Shown: positions 44,728 through 57,222 of the stretch, piece by piece
Position numbering within the stretch: the stretch's first letter is position 1
How the letters are laid out: each line of letters opens with the position of its first letter
Assembly (NCBI GenBank): GCA_943737045.1
Contig: CALSFV010000009.1
Location: 1,116,001-1,180,000 of the forward strand
Reading direction: 5' to 3'
DNA length: 64,000 nucleotides
Source: Parapristionchus giblindavisi
Taxonomy: Eukaryota; Nematoda; Chromadorea; Rhabditida; Diplogasteridae
Made by a program: the position numbers and the translations under genes
The notes under the pieces: generated by a model
What the model was told of the DNA's origin: nothing
Database searches by the model: none
Seen by the model: only the letters and a program-made list of their open reading frames with translations

Positions 44728-46090
44728 GGCCGGATCTGAGAAAAGTGACTACCCCCCGGACATTGCGCGAGGATTTTCGATATGGGCCCCCATACTCATA
44801 GGGCCTGGAGGGTCTTTGACCTTGTTTACAAAAATGATGACGTCACCGCCTGTATTGCTCAATGCGGCGCAAAAGCGCCGGGTTCGTCGAAAATCTCGAA
44901 AATTCGTAATTTCTCAACCGAATGAGCTAGAACCAAAAATTTTTTTGCAGTATGTTAGGCATGCCCAGAGTGCACCACAGCACCATTGGGATTGAAATTT
45001 GCCCAACTCTGACATCGACTTTTTGAATGAGACTTTCACATTTTGCGATTTCTCTGTATCTGAGATTTAGTTCCGAGCATAATTTTCTTTATGGGGTGGT
45101 ACCTCACTGCCATGGGCATCATGCCCACCCATGGCCATTACCGGATTCCGGCTCAATCTGAACGAAAAAGTGCCTTGAATGATCATCGCTCGGTTCCAGG
45201 TCGGCTTTTCCCGGCACTTTCCACTGACTCTCTAACGTAATCTAGCCAAATGTAGATCATATTGTATTATTGAGACATCTAACGAATATTTATCACCATC
45301 GGAGTTGAATCAGCGACAATAATTTTTTCGAACCATGCCCGGGGTTCATGGTCTAGAATTCATTCATGACCATGAACCCCGGGTCATGGTTCGAAATGGA
45401 CCGAAAAAGTCAGGATGGAGAATCTTCAAGTACTATGCGCCAATATGAAGAACACTTCCCCAGCACTATATTGAAACACAACATACAATATTCTGACAAA
45501 CGCGGAACTCCGATGATGATAAATATGCGTAAGATGTCTCAATAATTCAATATGATCTACATTTCGCTAGATTACGTTAGAGAGTGGAAAGTGCAGGGAA
45601 AAGCCGACCTGGAACCGAGCGATGATCATTCAAGGCACTTTTTCGTTCACATTGAGCCGGAATCCGATAATGTCTATGGGTGGGCATGATGCCCATGGCA
45701 GTGAGGTACCACCCCATAAAGAAAATTATGCTCGGAAGTAAATCTCAGATACAAAGAAATCGCAAAATGTGAAAGTCTCATTCAAAAAATCGATGTCAGA
45801 GTTGGGCAAATTTCAATCCCAATGGTGCTGTGGTGCACTCTGGGCATGCTTAACATACTGCAAAAAGAATTTTGGTTCTAGCTCATTCGGTTGAGAAATT
45901 ACGAATTTTCGAGATTTTCGACGAACCCGGCGCTTTTGCGCCGCATTGAGCAATACAGGCGGTGACGTCATAATTTTTGTAAACAAGTTCAAAGACCCTC
46001 CAGGCCCTATGAGTATGGGGGCCCATATCGAAAATCCTCGCGCAATGTCCGGGGAGGGGGCAAAATGGTAAATTTTCTCAGATCCGGCCT
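44728..46090. mobile_element. 1.36-kb foldback element
   Basis: The arms of about 600 bp start GGCCGGATCTGAGAAAA and end with the complement. The centre carries a second hairpin (CATGCCCGGGGTTCATGG against CCATGAACCCCGGGTCATGG, 45335-45392). No transposase frame is visible. It replaced a few tens of bases of intron 8 that copies A and D still have. Confidence 0.8.
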
Positions 46091-46095
46091 CTTAA

Positions 46096-46208
46096 AGGGT
46101 GTGTAACCTCTCTCAATGGTCTCTTCGACGCGCAATGCTTTCTCGTTGTTAGAGAACAGAGAAATAGTGTGCACAATGAAGAGACCATTGAGAGAGTTAA
46201 CGCTCCCT
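46096..46208. mobile_element. 113-bp TTAA-flanked MITE in intron 8 of copy G
   Basis: Perfect TTAA at 46092-46095 and 46209-46212. Same site as in A, B and D. Confidence 0.8.
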
Positions 46209-46271
46209 TTAATTCATCTACAGTACTTACATTAATACATTTACCGTAATTAAACTATTCTTTCTGACATA

Positions 46272-47719
46272 CAGTATCGGCCAAAAGTCTCCGGACACTT
46301 TTTCATTTTTTTATAACTTTTGATCCAGGAAAGCAATCAAGCTGATCTTTTCAGCCCATGTACGGAATTTATCAAGGAATACAACCATGATGTGTTGGGG
46401 TTACTAAATCAGTTCACTGATGATGATGCAATCGAAATACACTATTCTGAAAATTTACATTTTTAGTGATATGTCGTTTTCTTCTGAAACACTGTGAGAG
46501 TGGAGAACTACACTAGGGCCGCACAGTGAAAAAATCCGGAATCACAGTGAAAAAATCCGGAATGACTCCGACTCCTATTTCAAGCCGTAGCGGGGTTGCA
46601 AATTTGACCTTCAAAATTTGAAACTCAACTTCTAGATGTGCTAACGACCCGTTCTAAGTGCCAAAATGATGCTATTGAGTAGTGATGTTACGCCCCAGAG
46701 TATGGTTATCTTAGCTCTTCATTCGCCCTCAGGGCATGAAATAAAAATTTTTTTGGAAGGTCTGATTTGGAGACCCCACCGTTCAGAGGGTAGGTTTTCT
46801 AAAATTATGGTTCAACTGCATGCAGCTTTGCAATGTATCATATATTTATTTCCCTTATTTTGGTTTGGTTCCGATTCGTTTCAGACCCGCAGCAAAAGTT
46901 ACGCTGAGGTCAATGTATTTTGATCTTTGTATTTTGATCTTTACTCGGTTGTACCGAGTAAAGATCAAAATACAAAGATCAAAGTTCAGCAATAGTGTAA
47001 AAAATTTTGTGAACATCTCTAACATTCATTGGCACTTTGAAACTAATTGATTTCATCAATAGAGGCCCAGAGGCGAGAGCAGTAAGAGAGAAAGCGCAAG
47101 AGCGCGCACCGGCGTAACTCAGCGTAACTTTTGCTGCGAGTCTGAAAGGAATCGGAACTAAACCAAAATAAGGGAAATAAATATATGATACATTGCAAAG
47201 CTGCATGCGGTGGAACCATAATTTTAGAAAACCTACCATCTGAACGGTGGGGTCTCTAAATCAGCTCTTCCAAAAAATTTTTTTCATGTCCTGAGGGCGA
47301 ATGAAGAGCTAAGACAACCATACTCTGGGGCGTAACATCGCTACTCACTAGCATCATTTTGGCACTTAGAACGGGTCGTTAGCACATCTAGAAGGGTCAA
47401 ATTTGCAACCCCGCTACGGCTTGAAATAGGAGTCGGAGTCATTCCGGATTTTTTCACTGTGCGGCCCTAGTGTAGTTCTCCACTCTCACAGTGTTTCAGA
47501 AGAAAACGACATATCACTAAAAATGTAAATTTTCAGAATAATGTATTTCGATTGCATCATCATTACGCAACAGTGAACTGATTTATTAACTCCAACACAT
47601 CATGTATGTATTCCTTGATAAATTCCGTTCATGGGCTGAAAAGATCAGCATGATTGCTTTCCTGGATCAAAAGTTATAAAAAAAATGAAAAAGTGTCCGG
47701 AGACTTTTCGATGAAACTG
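46272..47719. mobile_element. 1.45-kb Tc1-type foldback element
   Basis: Between TA dinucleotides (46270-46271, 47720-47721). The ends CAGTATCGGCCAAAAGTCTC and the complement are variant Tc1/mariner ends, and the arms of about 650-700 bp mirror each other. A further perfect hairpin of AAAGATCAAAATACAAAGATCAAA sits in the middle (46915-46985). No transposase frame is visible. Confidence 0.8.
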
Positions 47720-50629
47720 TATATGCACTAATTTATCTATCGTTTTTACAGTAATTAATCTCTTGTGTGCACAGTAATTTGACAAGTGTATCTAGAGTAA
47801 TCCAACTATCCTATCTTCAGTAATCAAAGTGCCGTACCCGAAGATTTGCAAGCTTGACTCCGTAGACTCTCTGGGCTCTCGAAAATGACCTGAGACCCCT
47901 TTCTTCTGCCATAATCGAGATCTTTCTAGCACCGATTGAATAATCTTTAAAAATCAGTTCAACTTTCTCATAGTCAACTTCTGAAATTATTACTGTATTA
48001 TCTATGTGTGTATTTTATTATAATTATTAATAAATGACATTTTAATAAAACAACTATTTCTAAGATTGATGGATTAATTTTAACGTCTAAAATGAAAGGT
48101 TCCGTACTTGTCCTTTGGCTCCATGATTTACAACGATACTTGGAACGAGCCGGAGCATCATTAACATATTCTTCATCACGCTTAAGTAACTGAGTCATAA
48201 ACTGCAAATATACACGGTAACGAGATTTATGTATTGATCATCACAAAAAAACCTCTCAAAAAAGTAAGATTATTCACCAACACCGGTATGGAAGGGACGG
48301 TATGCCTCGCGGGGTGGACATCAAATATCGCGGTGCACATCGTCCCTCCCAACCCACGGGGCACGCCGTCATCCATCTTGTGGGGTACCCCGTCTAAAGG
48401 TTCTACTACCCCGTGGTGTACCTCGCGGCGTACACCACGGTTTGAACGGTGTGCCCCGCGAGTAAAAAATACCGAAGAACATAATATATTAGTTAAATAT
48501 AGTATATCATACAATGAAGATGGAAGTGCATTCATCCCGAGGTTTCACCCAATAGCTCACTACAATCCGAGGTCGAACATGATCGAGGATCCAGTCCTGA
48601 TAATCAATAATATAGCCGACCAATCGATATTTTTTTCAAATTGCTCACAACTGTCCTAGCAAAAAACTGACGTTTTTAAGTTGCAGAGATATTTTGAAGT
48701 CATTGAATTTCTCATTACATCGAAGCCAGAACTGTTTGCAGGCAGGCCACAAAAGACATATGCGAAATGTCATAGATAAAAATGAATTTTGTTTTTTTCT
48801 TCAAATGATGAATTCTTTGAAAAGTTGCTGCTCTTTAGCCCATACAGCCTTAAGAAAATTTGCAACCAGATGTCTCCCGAATGTTACCCAGACATGCATA
48901 GAACAAAGACTTTGGAGACTTTGTAAACTCAAAACTAGCACTTCCTCTGAACATATTTTCATCTCCGCTAAAAAGTTTTTATCATGATCGACCAACGCAT
49001 GATGACAAGAATAATATTGATAAAGTAAGAACTAACCGGCAAACCTTCCTTTTCTAGATCGATTTCAATCCATAGCATACTTTCACCACTAGAAGAAATA
49101 CAACGAGTAATTGGCTCTTCACCCTTCGCATCTTCTTCTTGCACACTACAAATGTGAATAATTAAGTGAATATATCATTTTCATACTGTAACGAAATTCT
49201 AATTCGTCTAATTCGAGAACTGTTTCTTGAAAAAGCTTGAAAAACAATGATGGTTACTTTATTTCCCCTCCGAAAATCCAGTCATACTTATCCTTCATTT
49301 GTTCTGAAGATAGGAGCTGTGGCACGAGATTTGGCCTGAAATTGATTATTGATTGATGTTAATTATCGATTGCCTTGGTTGTGTCGAAATCACAAGAATA
49401 TCTGAGCCCTTTCCCGAGGCAATCACGGAGAATAACGGAATGTCTATTTTTCAATGATTTTTTTTGATAATGAAGGGGTAAAATGATGCAAAAGACGAAT
49501 GAACAGCAGAGCGAAAGTTCAGGCGCCAGAAGCCATTTTGCCGGTTTTTTAAAAAAATAATTGGCGGATCTGTCGCTAGTGCTAGTGCTCAGGTAAGATA
49601 AAAATCAAAATACAAAGTAGTATGTTAAATCTAGCAACAACAAACCTAAATGGATTCTTTTCGAAAATCCTTTCATAATCGATTTCCGGCAATTCTCCGT
49701 AAGTTTCCTTTATCTCTTCTCGTTTTTCTGCTAGACTTCTTCTGAAAGAAAAGGGTGGAAGGGTACGCCCAGCAGTCTCACAGATATCAATCCATATCAG
49801 AGGATCAGATAGAAGACCTTCGAAACGACGACAAACCTGTGACAATCATAATAGGTATTGGTCGAGAATTTTTTTCGTTTTGTTCTTTGCTAGCGATTTA
49901 AAACGGTTTGATATACTTACTTTTTTGAGTGTAAGAAGAGTAGGATAATGGACACGTTTAAAAATTTCTAATTTTCGAAAACATCATTGGGATAGATCTC
50001 CGCGTCGATTGAAGAAGAAATAATGGTCTAAACACTGTTTTTCCTTCGAAATGTTCAGAAGTCTTTGAGTCATTACTACCACTTCGTCTTGATATATTTA
50101 TTGAAAATTCGTACCTTTTCAGTGTTCATTTTTTTGGTCGAGAAGTAAAGGACGAAAGGAGAATCGAATTCTGAAGTGAAATGAATAAGAAAAAAGGATG
50201 CAAGAGATAAGATACACGGATGTTCATTGGAGGGAAATCCCTACATTGAACTTTTTACGGATTTCGAAATTGTTAATTTTACGATTTTTCGGATCCGCAA
50301 AATGTTCATATAAGCCCACCCTGAAGCCTCATTGCCAGGCACTAACAAGAAAAATCGGCAACGTTGATTTGCAAAGGGCGTGAATCGAACCTACAATGTT
50401 CGTGTCGCCACACAAAAATTCCAGCCACAAAGACATGGTATCATGTTTTCAATATCGTGAAACTTGATAACTCTAGTCGCGCTGGTATTGCAAGCAACCG
50501 CAACGCCACGGACGGGACATAAAAGCCTAAAAGACGTACGCCCCCTTTTGGCAAGATGCCATATGCACATCAAAGCTAAGAAACTACGGTACAACGTGTT
50601 ATTGCTAAATGCAGAATCGCACCCTCTAA

Positions 50630-51043
50630 CAAGGGAAGTCTTTAATGTCTCAGTGAGACTTTTGAATAAGTTTTCTTTCCTCGATAGGTATAGGTTAAAT
50701 ATGATGGGAGCCAAAAAATTAGCTGCTGCCATGCACTTTCAGATTTTTTATAATTAATTAATTTTGTGAAAATGCAATTTTCAAGTGCGCATGCATTATT
50801 TTTGACGCCGCAAAGTTTTCAAGGCTCTTTCAGGGGCTCCTTATTTCATATACTGCTTGTCGCCTACGTTTTGTAATTTTTTCAACATTTTTTAAAAAAA
50901 TTACAAAATTAAAATTAATTATATAAAATCTGAAAGTACATGGCAGCAGCTAATTTTTTGGCTACTATCATATTTCACCTATACCTATCGAAGAAAAATA
51001 CTGTTATTCAAAAGTCTCACTGAGACTAAAAAGACTTCCCTTG
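50630..51043. mobile_element. MITE with CAAGGGAAGT ends
   Basis: 414-bp relative of 35211-35656. It splits a flank that is continuous at 26756-26775 (CACCCTCTAAATGCAGAAAT). Confidence 0.75.
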
Positions 51044-52526
51044 GAAATTATAAAAAAGACAGCAAAAAATCGTACGGAATAATTGCAAAAAACGTAATGC
51101 AAAAAAACAGCAAACTGCAAGCTTTTGTCAGTAATATAGATGCATCTATAAATCTGCAAGATATTAGAATATACGAAATATAAATAAAAGTCTTATTCAC
51201 AGTTATCAACAAACATAACGAAATATAGGATTTTTCACTGTATTTAGCAAGCGTCGCGTCATTATTCAAAATAGTAGTGTAGCGTCATTTCGACCAATAC
51301 GGTAACTCAAAATTTGCGCTGGGACGACCTTGAGTGTATGCGTTTAGGTGTCTATCAACAGACTTTTAAAATATTATTTGCTAAATTTTTATTATTAACC
51401 GATCTTTTCTAAGAGAATATCTGTCCTTGCTATATTTGCTTTTTCGCCGCTTCCGCGGTTTTTGCGCATCTGATACCATGCTCTAAAAAACGAATAAATT
51501 TTTATCGGTGTTAGTTCTCTAGACTATGTAAAATATGTTAGTTTTTTTTTAAATTTTGGGTTTTCATGAATTTATATTGATTAAATCTTTGATGACGGTG
51601 AACACAGAAGCAATATAAATTGCATTGGAGAAACAAACAGAGAAGAAATAAGAGTATTGGCAATACGAGGTTTGCTAAACGCAGTGAAACCCCATATATT
51701 TCGTTATGTCAGGTAATCTCTGCGAATAGCACTTCTTTTAATATTTTGCATATTCTAATATCTTACAGTATTAATGACTGCCGCGACTACGAAATTTTTT
51801 TGCATTTCTTGCGATTTTTTCCTGATTTACTCAAGTTTTTGAAAATTCTGTCTTTAAAGAGTGCGCTTCTGCATTTAGCAATGACGCCTGATACCGTAGT
51901 TTTTAAAACTTCGTTTGCATATGATATCTTGCCAAATAATGGGGACGCACGTCTCTGTTTGGACTATTTGTGATACGATATTGTTGGAAACCGCAAAGCG
52001 TCGATTGCCTTGCTACTAGCTGCTAAACAGAGAAAGAACAATCGATCAACTCCCCACTTTTTCCTCCCTTCCTTCTTCGCTCTCTCTGATCTACGTACTT
52101 TCTCACTTGTGCTGTCTCTCTAAACATAGAAACACATTGTGTCTGTTGCTGGCTAGTCAAATAAAAAAGTTTTTTATTTGACTTTTTTATTTTATGGATT
52201 CCGTAAAATTTAATCCGTAAAATCCGTAAAGTATATTTTTTAAAATAAATGTTTTAAAACGAAATTGAACAAATAAGTTTTCAGTACTCAAAACTCCTCT
52301 AACTTATTCACTTGAAAACGAACGCATAGTGTATTATTTATTGTGTGTGTTTATTCTGTATGTTATTTATTATCTTTTTGATAATATGTTTATTGATTTA
52401 TAACAGGCACATCAGATTGAATTAGCGGAACATTATTAAATAAAATCGTATCCTCAAAATCAAAGATCAAATCACAGTTTTTTATTTACAATTATTAAAC
52501 TTCATCGAAAAGTAAGTGATGTATTT

Positions 52527-52594
52527 CAATCATTTTTCGTATTGTTGATTTACTCTGTTATAACAGAGTAAATCAACAATACGAAAAATGATTG
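52527..52594. repeat. Perfect 68-bp palindrome
   Basis: CAATCATTTTTCGTATTGTTG... runs without spacer into its exact complement around 52560/52561. The related flank at 40205-40260 has only the right half, so the left half was newly made by copying the complement. Confidence 0.85.
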
Positions 52595-54145
52595 ATCTAC
52601 TCTTGATTATTAATAGTGTATACACGTCAAAAACACAACACGGAATCGATTAATAACAGTTTGTTCAAAAAAGAAATCGTCCTATCGAAGATCAAAGATC
52701 AATTTCGAGTTAGATATTATGTATGACTATTTGACAAATTTATTATCAAAATGTGATTATCAAAAAAAGGAGAGTATTAAGATTTGGGCGTTATTGGTAA
52801 ATAAAAGGGGCAAATGAAAGAGTTCAAACTTTATTTAAGCTTTTCAGTATCAGGAAACATCTCTTCAGTAAGCCATCTCATTTCATTCGGCATTTCGATA
52901 CGAACCTATTAAAAGTAGAACAATTATCATTATGGGACATGTAATTTTAATTAATCTTAAAAGTAAATCTTAAAGACATGTAATCTTAAAAGAAATCTAC
53001 ATATAAGCTATAACAATAAGCAAACTGTGATATCTAGAACTCCCGTTTACCTTATTTTTGTTAATCCATCTAACGTATCTAAACTAATACTTATGGCGTA
53101 TAATATCATTTATCGCATCTACAGTAATCAATCTATCATGTATACAGTATTCTATCAACCATATTTACAGTATTCCGTCTATTCTATTTACAGTAATCAA
53201 AGTACCGTACCCCTAGATTAGCAAACTTGATTCCGTTTAACAAGGATCGTCTTCTTAACAAGATCGCACATTCATATACTTCTGACATAATCGAGATCTT
53301 TCTCATTCCGATAGGATAGTCTTCAAAAACCAGTTCGACTTTCTCATAGCCGAAATAAATTCCTGACATATTCGTAACGTCACTTCATTTTCGATGTGGA
53401 CATTTTATTTTGATTTATGATTATTAATTAATTAAGCAATTAATGACATTTTAATAATATAATTATTTCTACCAATCGAGTACTGTTATAATTAGGAGCT
53501 TCTTCGGTTATATTCCAAAATTCTCAAGGAATCAAGGAAGGAAGGAAGATGTGTTTCTGATGTGTCTGTGTAACGGAATAGTTTTAACGTTTAAAATACG
53601 AAATATCGATCGATAACAGCTACAGTATACATAAATGTACCGTTCTTCTTCTATCGATCCAATCCTTCATAACGGCCTTGGAACGTGCTGGGACTTTAAC
53701 AAATTCCTCATGAAGCTTGAGTAAATCAGCTTTAAACTGCAAATATTTACGATTGCGTTTATGTATTGGTGGTGGTCGATAGATGGAGATTTTTTTTTGA
53801 ACGGGGAGAATATGCTGTCTTCCTAGTCCGGCTTCTTTTTACGTGTTTTGTTTTTGAACACCTCGATATTAGTTTGGTGCAATAATTTCAGATTTCAGGC
53901 ATAGATTTCGATTGCCCTCACCGAATTGTTTTATATGTGAAGATTTAGAAAAATCGTTATTTTTCGTATAAATTGTAATGTTTCAAATGAAAAAATAAGC
54001 TCTATATTGCGGGTCGAGCCCGAAAATGAGCCGTTTATAGTGGGTCAATCCTCACACTGTGAGGGTATGAAAATGTATGGGCGTGGTCTGAACAAACGGA
54101 TGACCATTCTGTTTTATATATATTAAAGGCATACCCCAAGCACAA

Positions 54146-54499
54146 ATGAATCGATTAGCCGTGGCTCAAAGAAAAATGGAGCGTTGGATGGTAGGCTGCA
54201 CTGTGCTCGATCGTGTCTCTAATGAGCGGTTGCGGGGCTTGACTCTTGTTCAGGATTTCGTTCGTACGGCGCTGAAGAGGAAGTGGTTCTGGGTGCACAA
54301 ACTCGCTAATGATGAGTGCCCGAAGTGGAGCCGATCAGTGATCGAATGGTTTCCTCGATGCAGGAGAAGAAAAGGGAGACCCCCCACGAGATGGAGCGAC
54401 CTCTTTCGGAAGACTGTTGGATGCAACTTTCTAAGCGAAGCTAAGTGCAAGAATTGGAATTCCATGCACATCAGAGCCCTTGTCTATGCGAACTCTTGA
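54146..54499 (+). pseudogene. C-terminal fragment of an RTE-like reverse transcriptase
   Basis: Antisense in intron 6 of copy H. It reads AVAQRKMERWMVG, RLRGLTLVQDFV, ALKRKWFWVHKLANDE, RKGRPPTRWSDLFRK and NSMHIRALVYANS, the typical order at the end of RTE-type proteins (ERxMLG, KWxWAGHVAR, GRPPxRWxDD). The RT core is missing upstream. A 5'-truncated relic; the stop at 54497-54499 fits the natural end. Confidence 0.75.
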
Positions 54500-54526
54500 T
54501 AAATGTGCTGTAAATGAAATGAAAAA

Positions 54527-54628
54527 CCCCAAGCTAATTTTACTCTCCGCTCTGGCCACGCTCTCTCGTAGACAAGGAAGGCGAGAGAGTGTGGCCAGAA
54601 CTGAGAGCTTCAAATTAGCGCGGAGAGT
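54527..54628. repeat. Snap-back hairpin after the RTE fragment
   Basis: AGCTAATTTTACTCTCCGCT and CTGGCCACGCTCTCTCG are mirrored by CGAGAGAGTGTGGCCAG and a degraded end, around a loop of about 15 bases. Confidence 0.6.
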
Positions 54629-56375
54629 CCCTTTAAATATGATAAGTCATACCTCATATTGACCGAGACAACCATCCCAAGGTCTCATCCATTCGCTCAC
54701 TACAATACGAGGTCGAACGTGATCGAGAATCCACTCCTGATAATCAATCAATGATCAATAATTTAGTCGGCCAATCGATAATATTTTCAAATTGTTTACA
54801 GCTGTCGTTTCAAAAATGCCGCATGGACGTTAGCATGCAACGATATTTTCATATCGTTGAATTTCTCATTCCATCGAATGCATGGGCGACCCTTTGCCAA
54901 AACTGTCTGTAGACAGCAAGAAATGACACTTGCAGGATGCCATATTCACAAAGAAAATTCTCTTACGAGATGTTCTGTTTTAAGGAATTGACTTCTTATA
55001 ACAGAATATCAGAAATTGAATTTCTTACTTTTCAAGAGCAATTTTCGCTGATATTTCTTTTAATTAAGAAAATGAAAAGTAAGAAATTATAAATTTAAGT
55101 AAATTTTCAGTGTGAGTAGATAACAAAGCTTCAGTTTTTTTAAAAAAAATAATGAATTGTTTAAAAATTTGCTGCTCTTTTTCCGTTACAGTCAGCCATT
55201 CGAGAACATTTGCGACCACGTGTACCGATTTCTCCCAAATGTAGAACACATATACTTTGGAGACTTTGCAAATTAAAAAAAGAATACTCCCCTCTGAATA
55301 TTCAGAACTCAAAGAATTTTTAAGCCTGGGCCTCCCATGTATGATGCGGAATAATAATATTGATAAGAAAGAACTAACCGGTACACCTTCCTTGACTAGA
55401 TCGATAACAGTTGTTCTTTTACCTTCGCCAAACGTCGAAAAACAACGAGTAATTGGTTCTTCACCGTTTATATTTTCTTCTAGCACTCTACAAATGTGGA
55501 TAATTAATCGATTAACATATCCCTTTTAAACCGTAAGAAAGAAATGACAGCTCTAATTCAAGGACTACTCCTCGAGAAGCTTGAAAAGAAAGATGCTTAC
55601 TGTATTCTTCCTTCAAATCTCCAGCTATACTCAGTATACATTTCCTTTAAAGAAGGCAGGATCGGTGGCACGATATTTGATCTAAAATTGATTGTTGATT
55701 GATGTTCATTATCGATTGTTCTGATCTCAATCACTAGAATACCTTGTGAGCGCTCAAATGAGGGGAGGATATTGAGCGTATAAAAATCACATGTTTTCTT
55801 TGTCCGCATGACTTTTTGCATAGTTCAGAAACTAGAACGATCTCTTTTAAATATCAAATCAGCGCGGCGAAGGTCAGACGAGTTAGGTGTGAGGAATTGG
55901 AGAAGTATTCGAGAGTTAGGCGAGAGAGTACAGGCGCCCGTTGTCTCGGTATTTACATACAGTTTGTAATTTTCTTATGCAAGTACATTTTATAAAGACA
56001 ATAACGGAATGTCGGTTATTTTGAGGATTTTTTGGCAATCGAGGGGCATAATGGAGCAAAAGAAATATGGGATCAAAACATTTTTTATAAGTTCTGAGGA
56101 CAACATTCCTTCTAAATTTATGACAGATCTCAGGTACGATCACAATCAAAACTCACGAGTATTTTAAATAAATCAAAAACATGCCTAAATGGATTCTTCA
56201 CGAAAATCTTTTCATAATCGATTTCCGGCAATTCTCCAAAAGTTTCCTTAATCTCTTCTCGCTTTTCTAATAGATTTCTTCTGAATGAAGAGGAAGGAAG
56301 GGTACATCCAGAAGTCTCACAAATATCGAACCACAGAATAGGATCGGATAGAAGAGCTTCGAAACGACGACAAAC

Positions 56376-57014
56376 CTGAGACAATTAATTGATTATTATA
56401 AGTACATCTCTATTATTACAAAAGAATCGTCCCTTAGTCTTTTACCAATGAGTTATTCATTATCGTTTGCGTCATCATGCTCATTATCATTTCATTTTAC
56501 TTTTTGATCATCACGCGTTTTATTGTATATTCATGAATATGCATAAATATTATTATTATTATTATTATTACAATCATAATAGATTTCGATCGATTAAATT
56601 AGTAGAATTAGATGTATAACTTTATTTTTGAATGCACCTTGAATGTAAAATTTAAAAAATAATAATAAATGTTATTGAGCGTATAAAAATCACTTGTTTT
56701 ATTTGTAGAAGAGACTTTCTTGTTTTGCATGGTTCAGAAATTATGCCGATCTCTTATATATCATATAGCGCGCGGCGAAGGTCAGCCGGGTTAGAGAGAA
56801 GCAGAGACAATCGAGAGGCGGGCGAGATGTAGAAGGCTACATCTCGCCCGTCTCTCGATTGTGACTTCCGTTCGTTAGCACCGTTTGTCATTTTCTTATG
56901 CAAGTACATTTTATACGCACAATAGTTAATATTGTGCCCTATGGTGTCTACGTCATAATTTTCTGTTAGTCCTTCGCTCTCTATTGGCGATTGTAAACGG
57001 TTTGAAATGCTTAC
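56376..57014. other. Intron 2 of copy H with a hairpin
   Basis: Longer than in other copies. It contains a duplicate of flanking sequence (TATTGAGCGTATAAAAATCAC at 55760 and 56675) and a hairpin CGAGAGGCGGGCGAGATGTAG with its complement at 56814-56858. No exon. Confidence 0.5.
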
Positions 57015-57222
57015 TTTTTTGAGTGTAAGAAGAGTAGGATAATCAGCACGTTTGAAGATCTCTCTGAAAACATCATTCGAGTAGATCTCCGCGTCGATTG
57101 AAGGAGAAATAATGGTCTAAACACTGTTTTTTTTTCCTTCAAAATGTTCAGAAAGCCTTGCGTCATTCCTACCACTTGGTTTTGATATATTTGTTGAAAA
57201 TTCCTACCTTTTCAATGTTCAT

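Larger units (their letters stand above)
44550..50129 (-). pseudogene. F-box/FBA copy G, frameshift in the F-box exon
   Basis: All nine exons can be aligned: 50115-50129, 49921-50027, 49646-49836, 49258-49335, 49037-49145, 48513-48596, 48108-48201, 47838-47980 and 44550-44621. Exons 3-9 are open and diverged from A. Exon 2 is 107 nt instead of 102: a 5-base insertion after YPNDVF creates an in-frame TAG and destroys the F-box. Intron 8 holds two foldback transposons and the 113-bp MITE and is 3.2 kb long. Without the F-box the protein could not dock on SKP1. A sequencing error in exon 2 is the alternative. Confidence 0.75.
50130..52826. other. 5' flank of copy G and repeats
   Basis: Matches 26240-29000 closely, but without the mariner at the equivalent of 27515 (empty site near 51775). 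It has the MITE at 50630 and the tRNA-like segment (B-box complement at about 50378-50390). From 52185 it repeats 39850-40490. No gene is supported. Confidence 0.6.
52831..57222 (-). pseudogene. F-box/FBA copy H, probable pseudogene
   Basis: Nine exons align: 57208-57222 (MNIEK), 57015-57116, 56185-56375, 55601-55681, 55379-55487, 54653-54736, 53641-53736, 53211-53362 and 52831-52905. Each is open, with clear F-box (CRRFEALLSDPILWF) and FBA blocks (GEEPITRC, TTVIDLVKEGVP, WILDHVRPRIVV, DYPIGMRKI). Two defects: the donor after exon 3 is GC (AG|GCATGT), where others have GT, and exon 7 as bounded by GTACAT ends in phase 0 while exon 8 needs phase 1; the next in-phase donor would create a stop at the junction. 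The copy could still work with an unusual donor. The loop in exon 8 (VYECAILLRRRSLLNG) is the longest in the set. Confidence 0.65.

Noticed and set aside
46666..47239. Frames inside the Tc1-type foldback
   Set aside because: The two frames are mirror images in the two arms, with no transposase motif.
54250..54613. Minus-strand frames over the RTE fragment
   Set aside because: They are antisense shadows of the reverse-transcriptase C-terminus and the hairpin that follows it.
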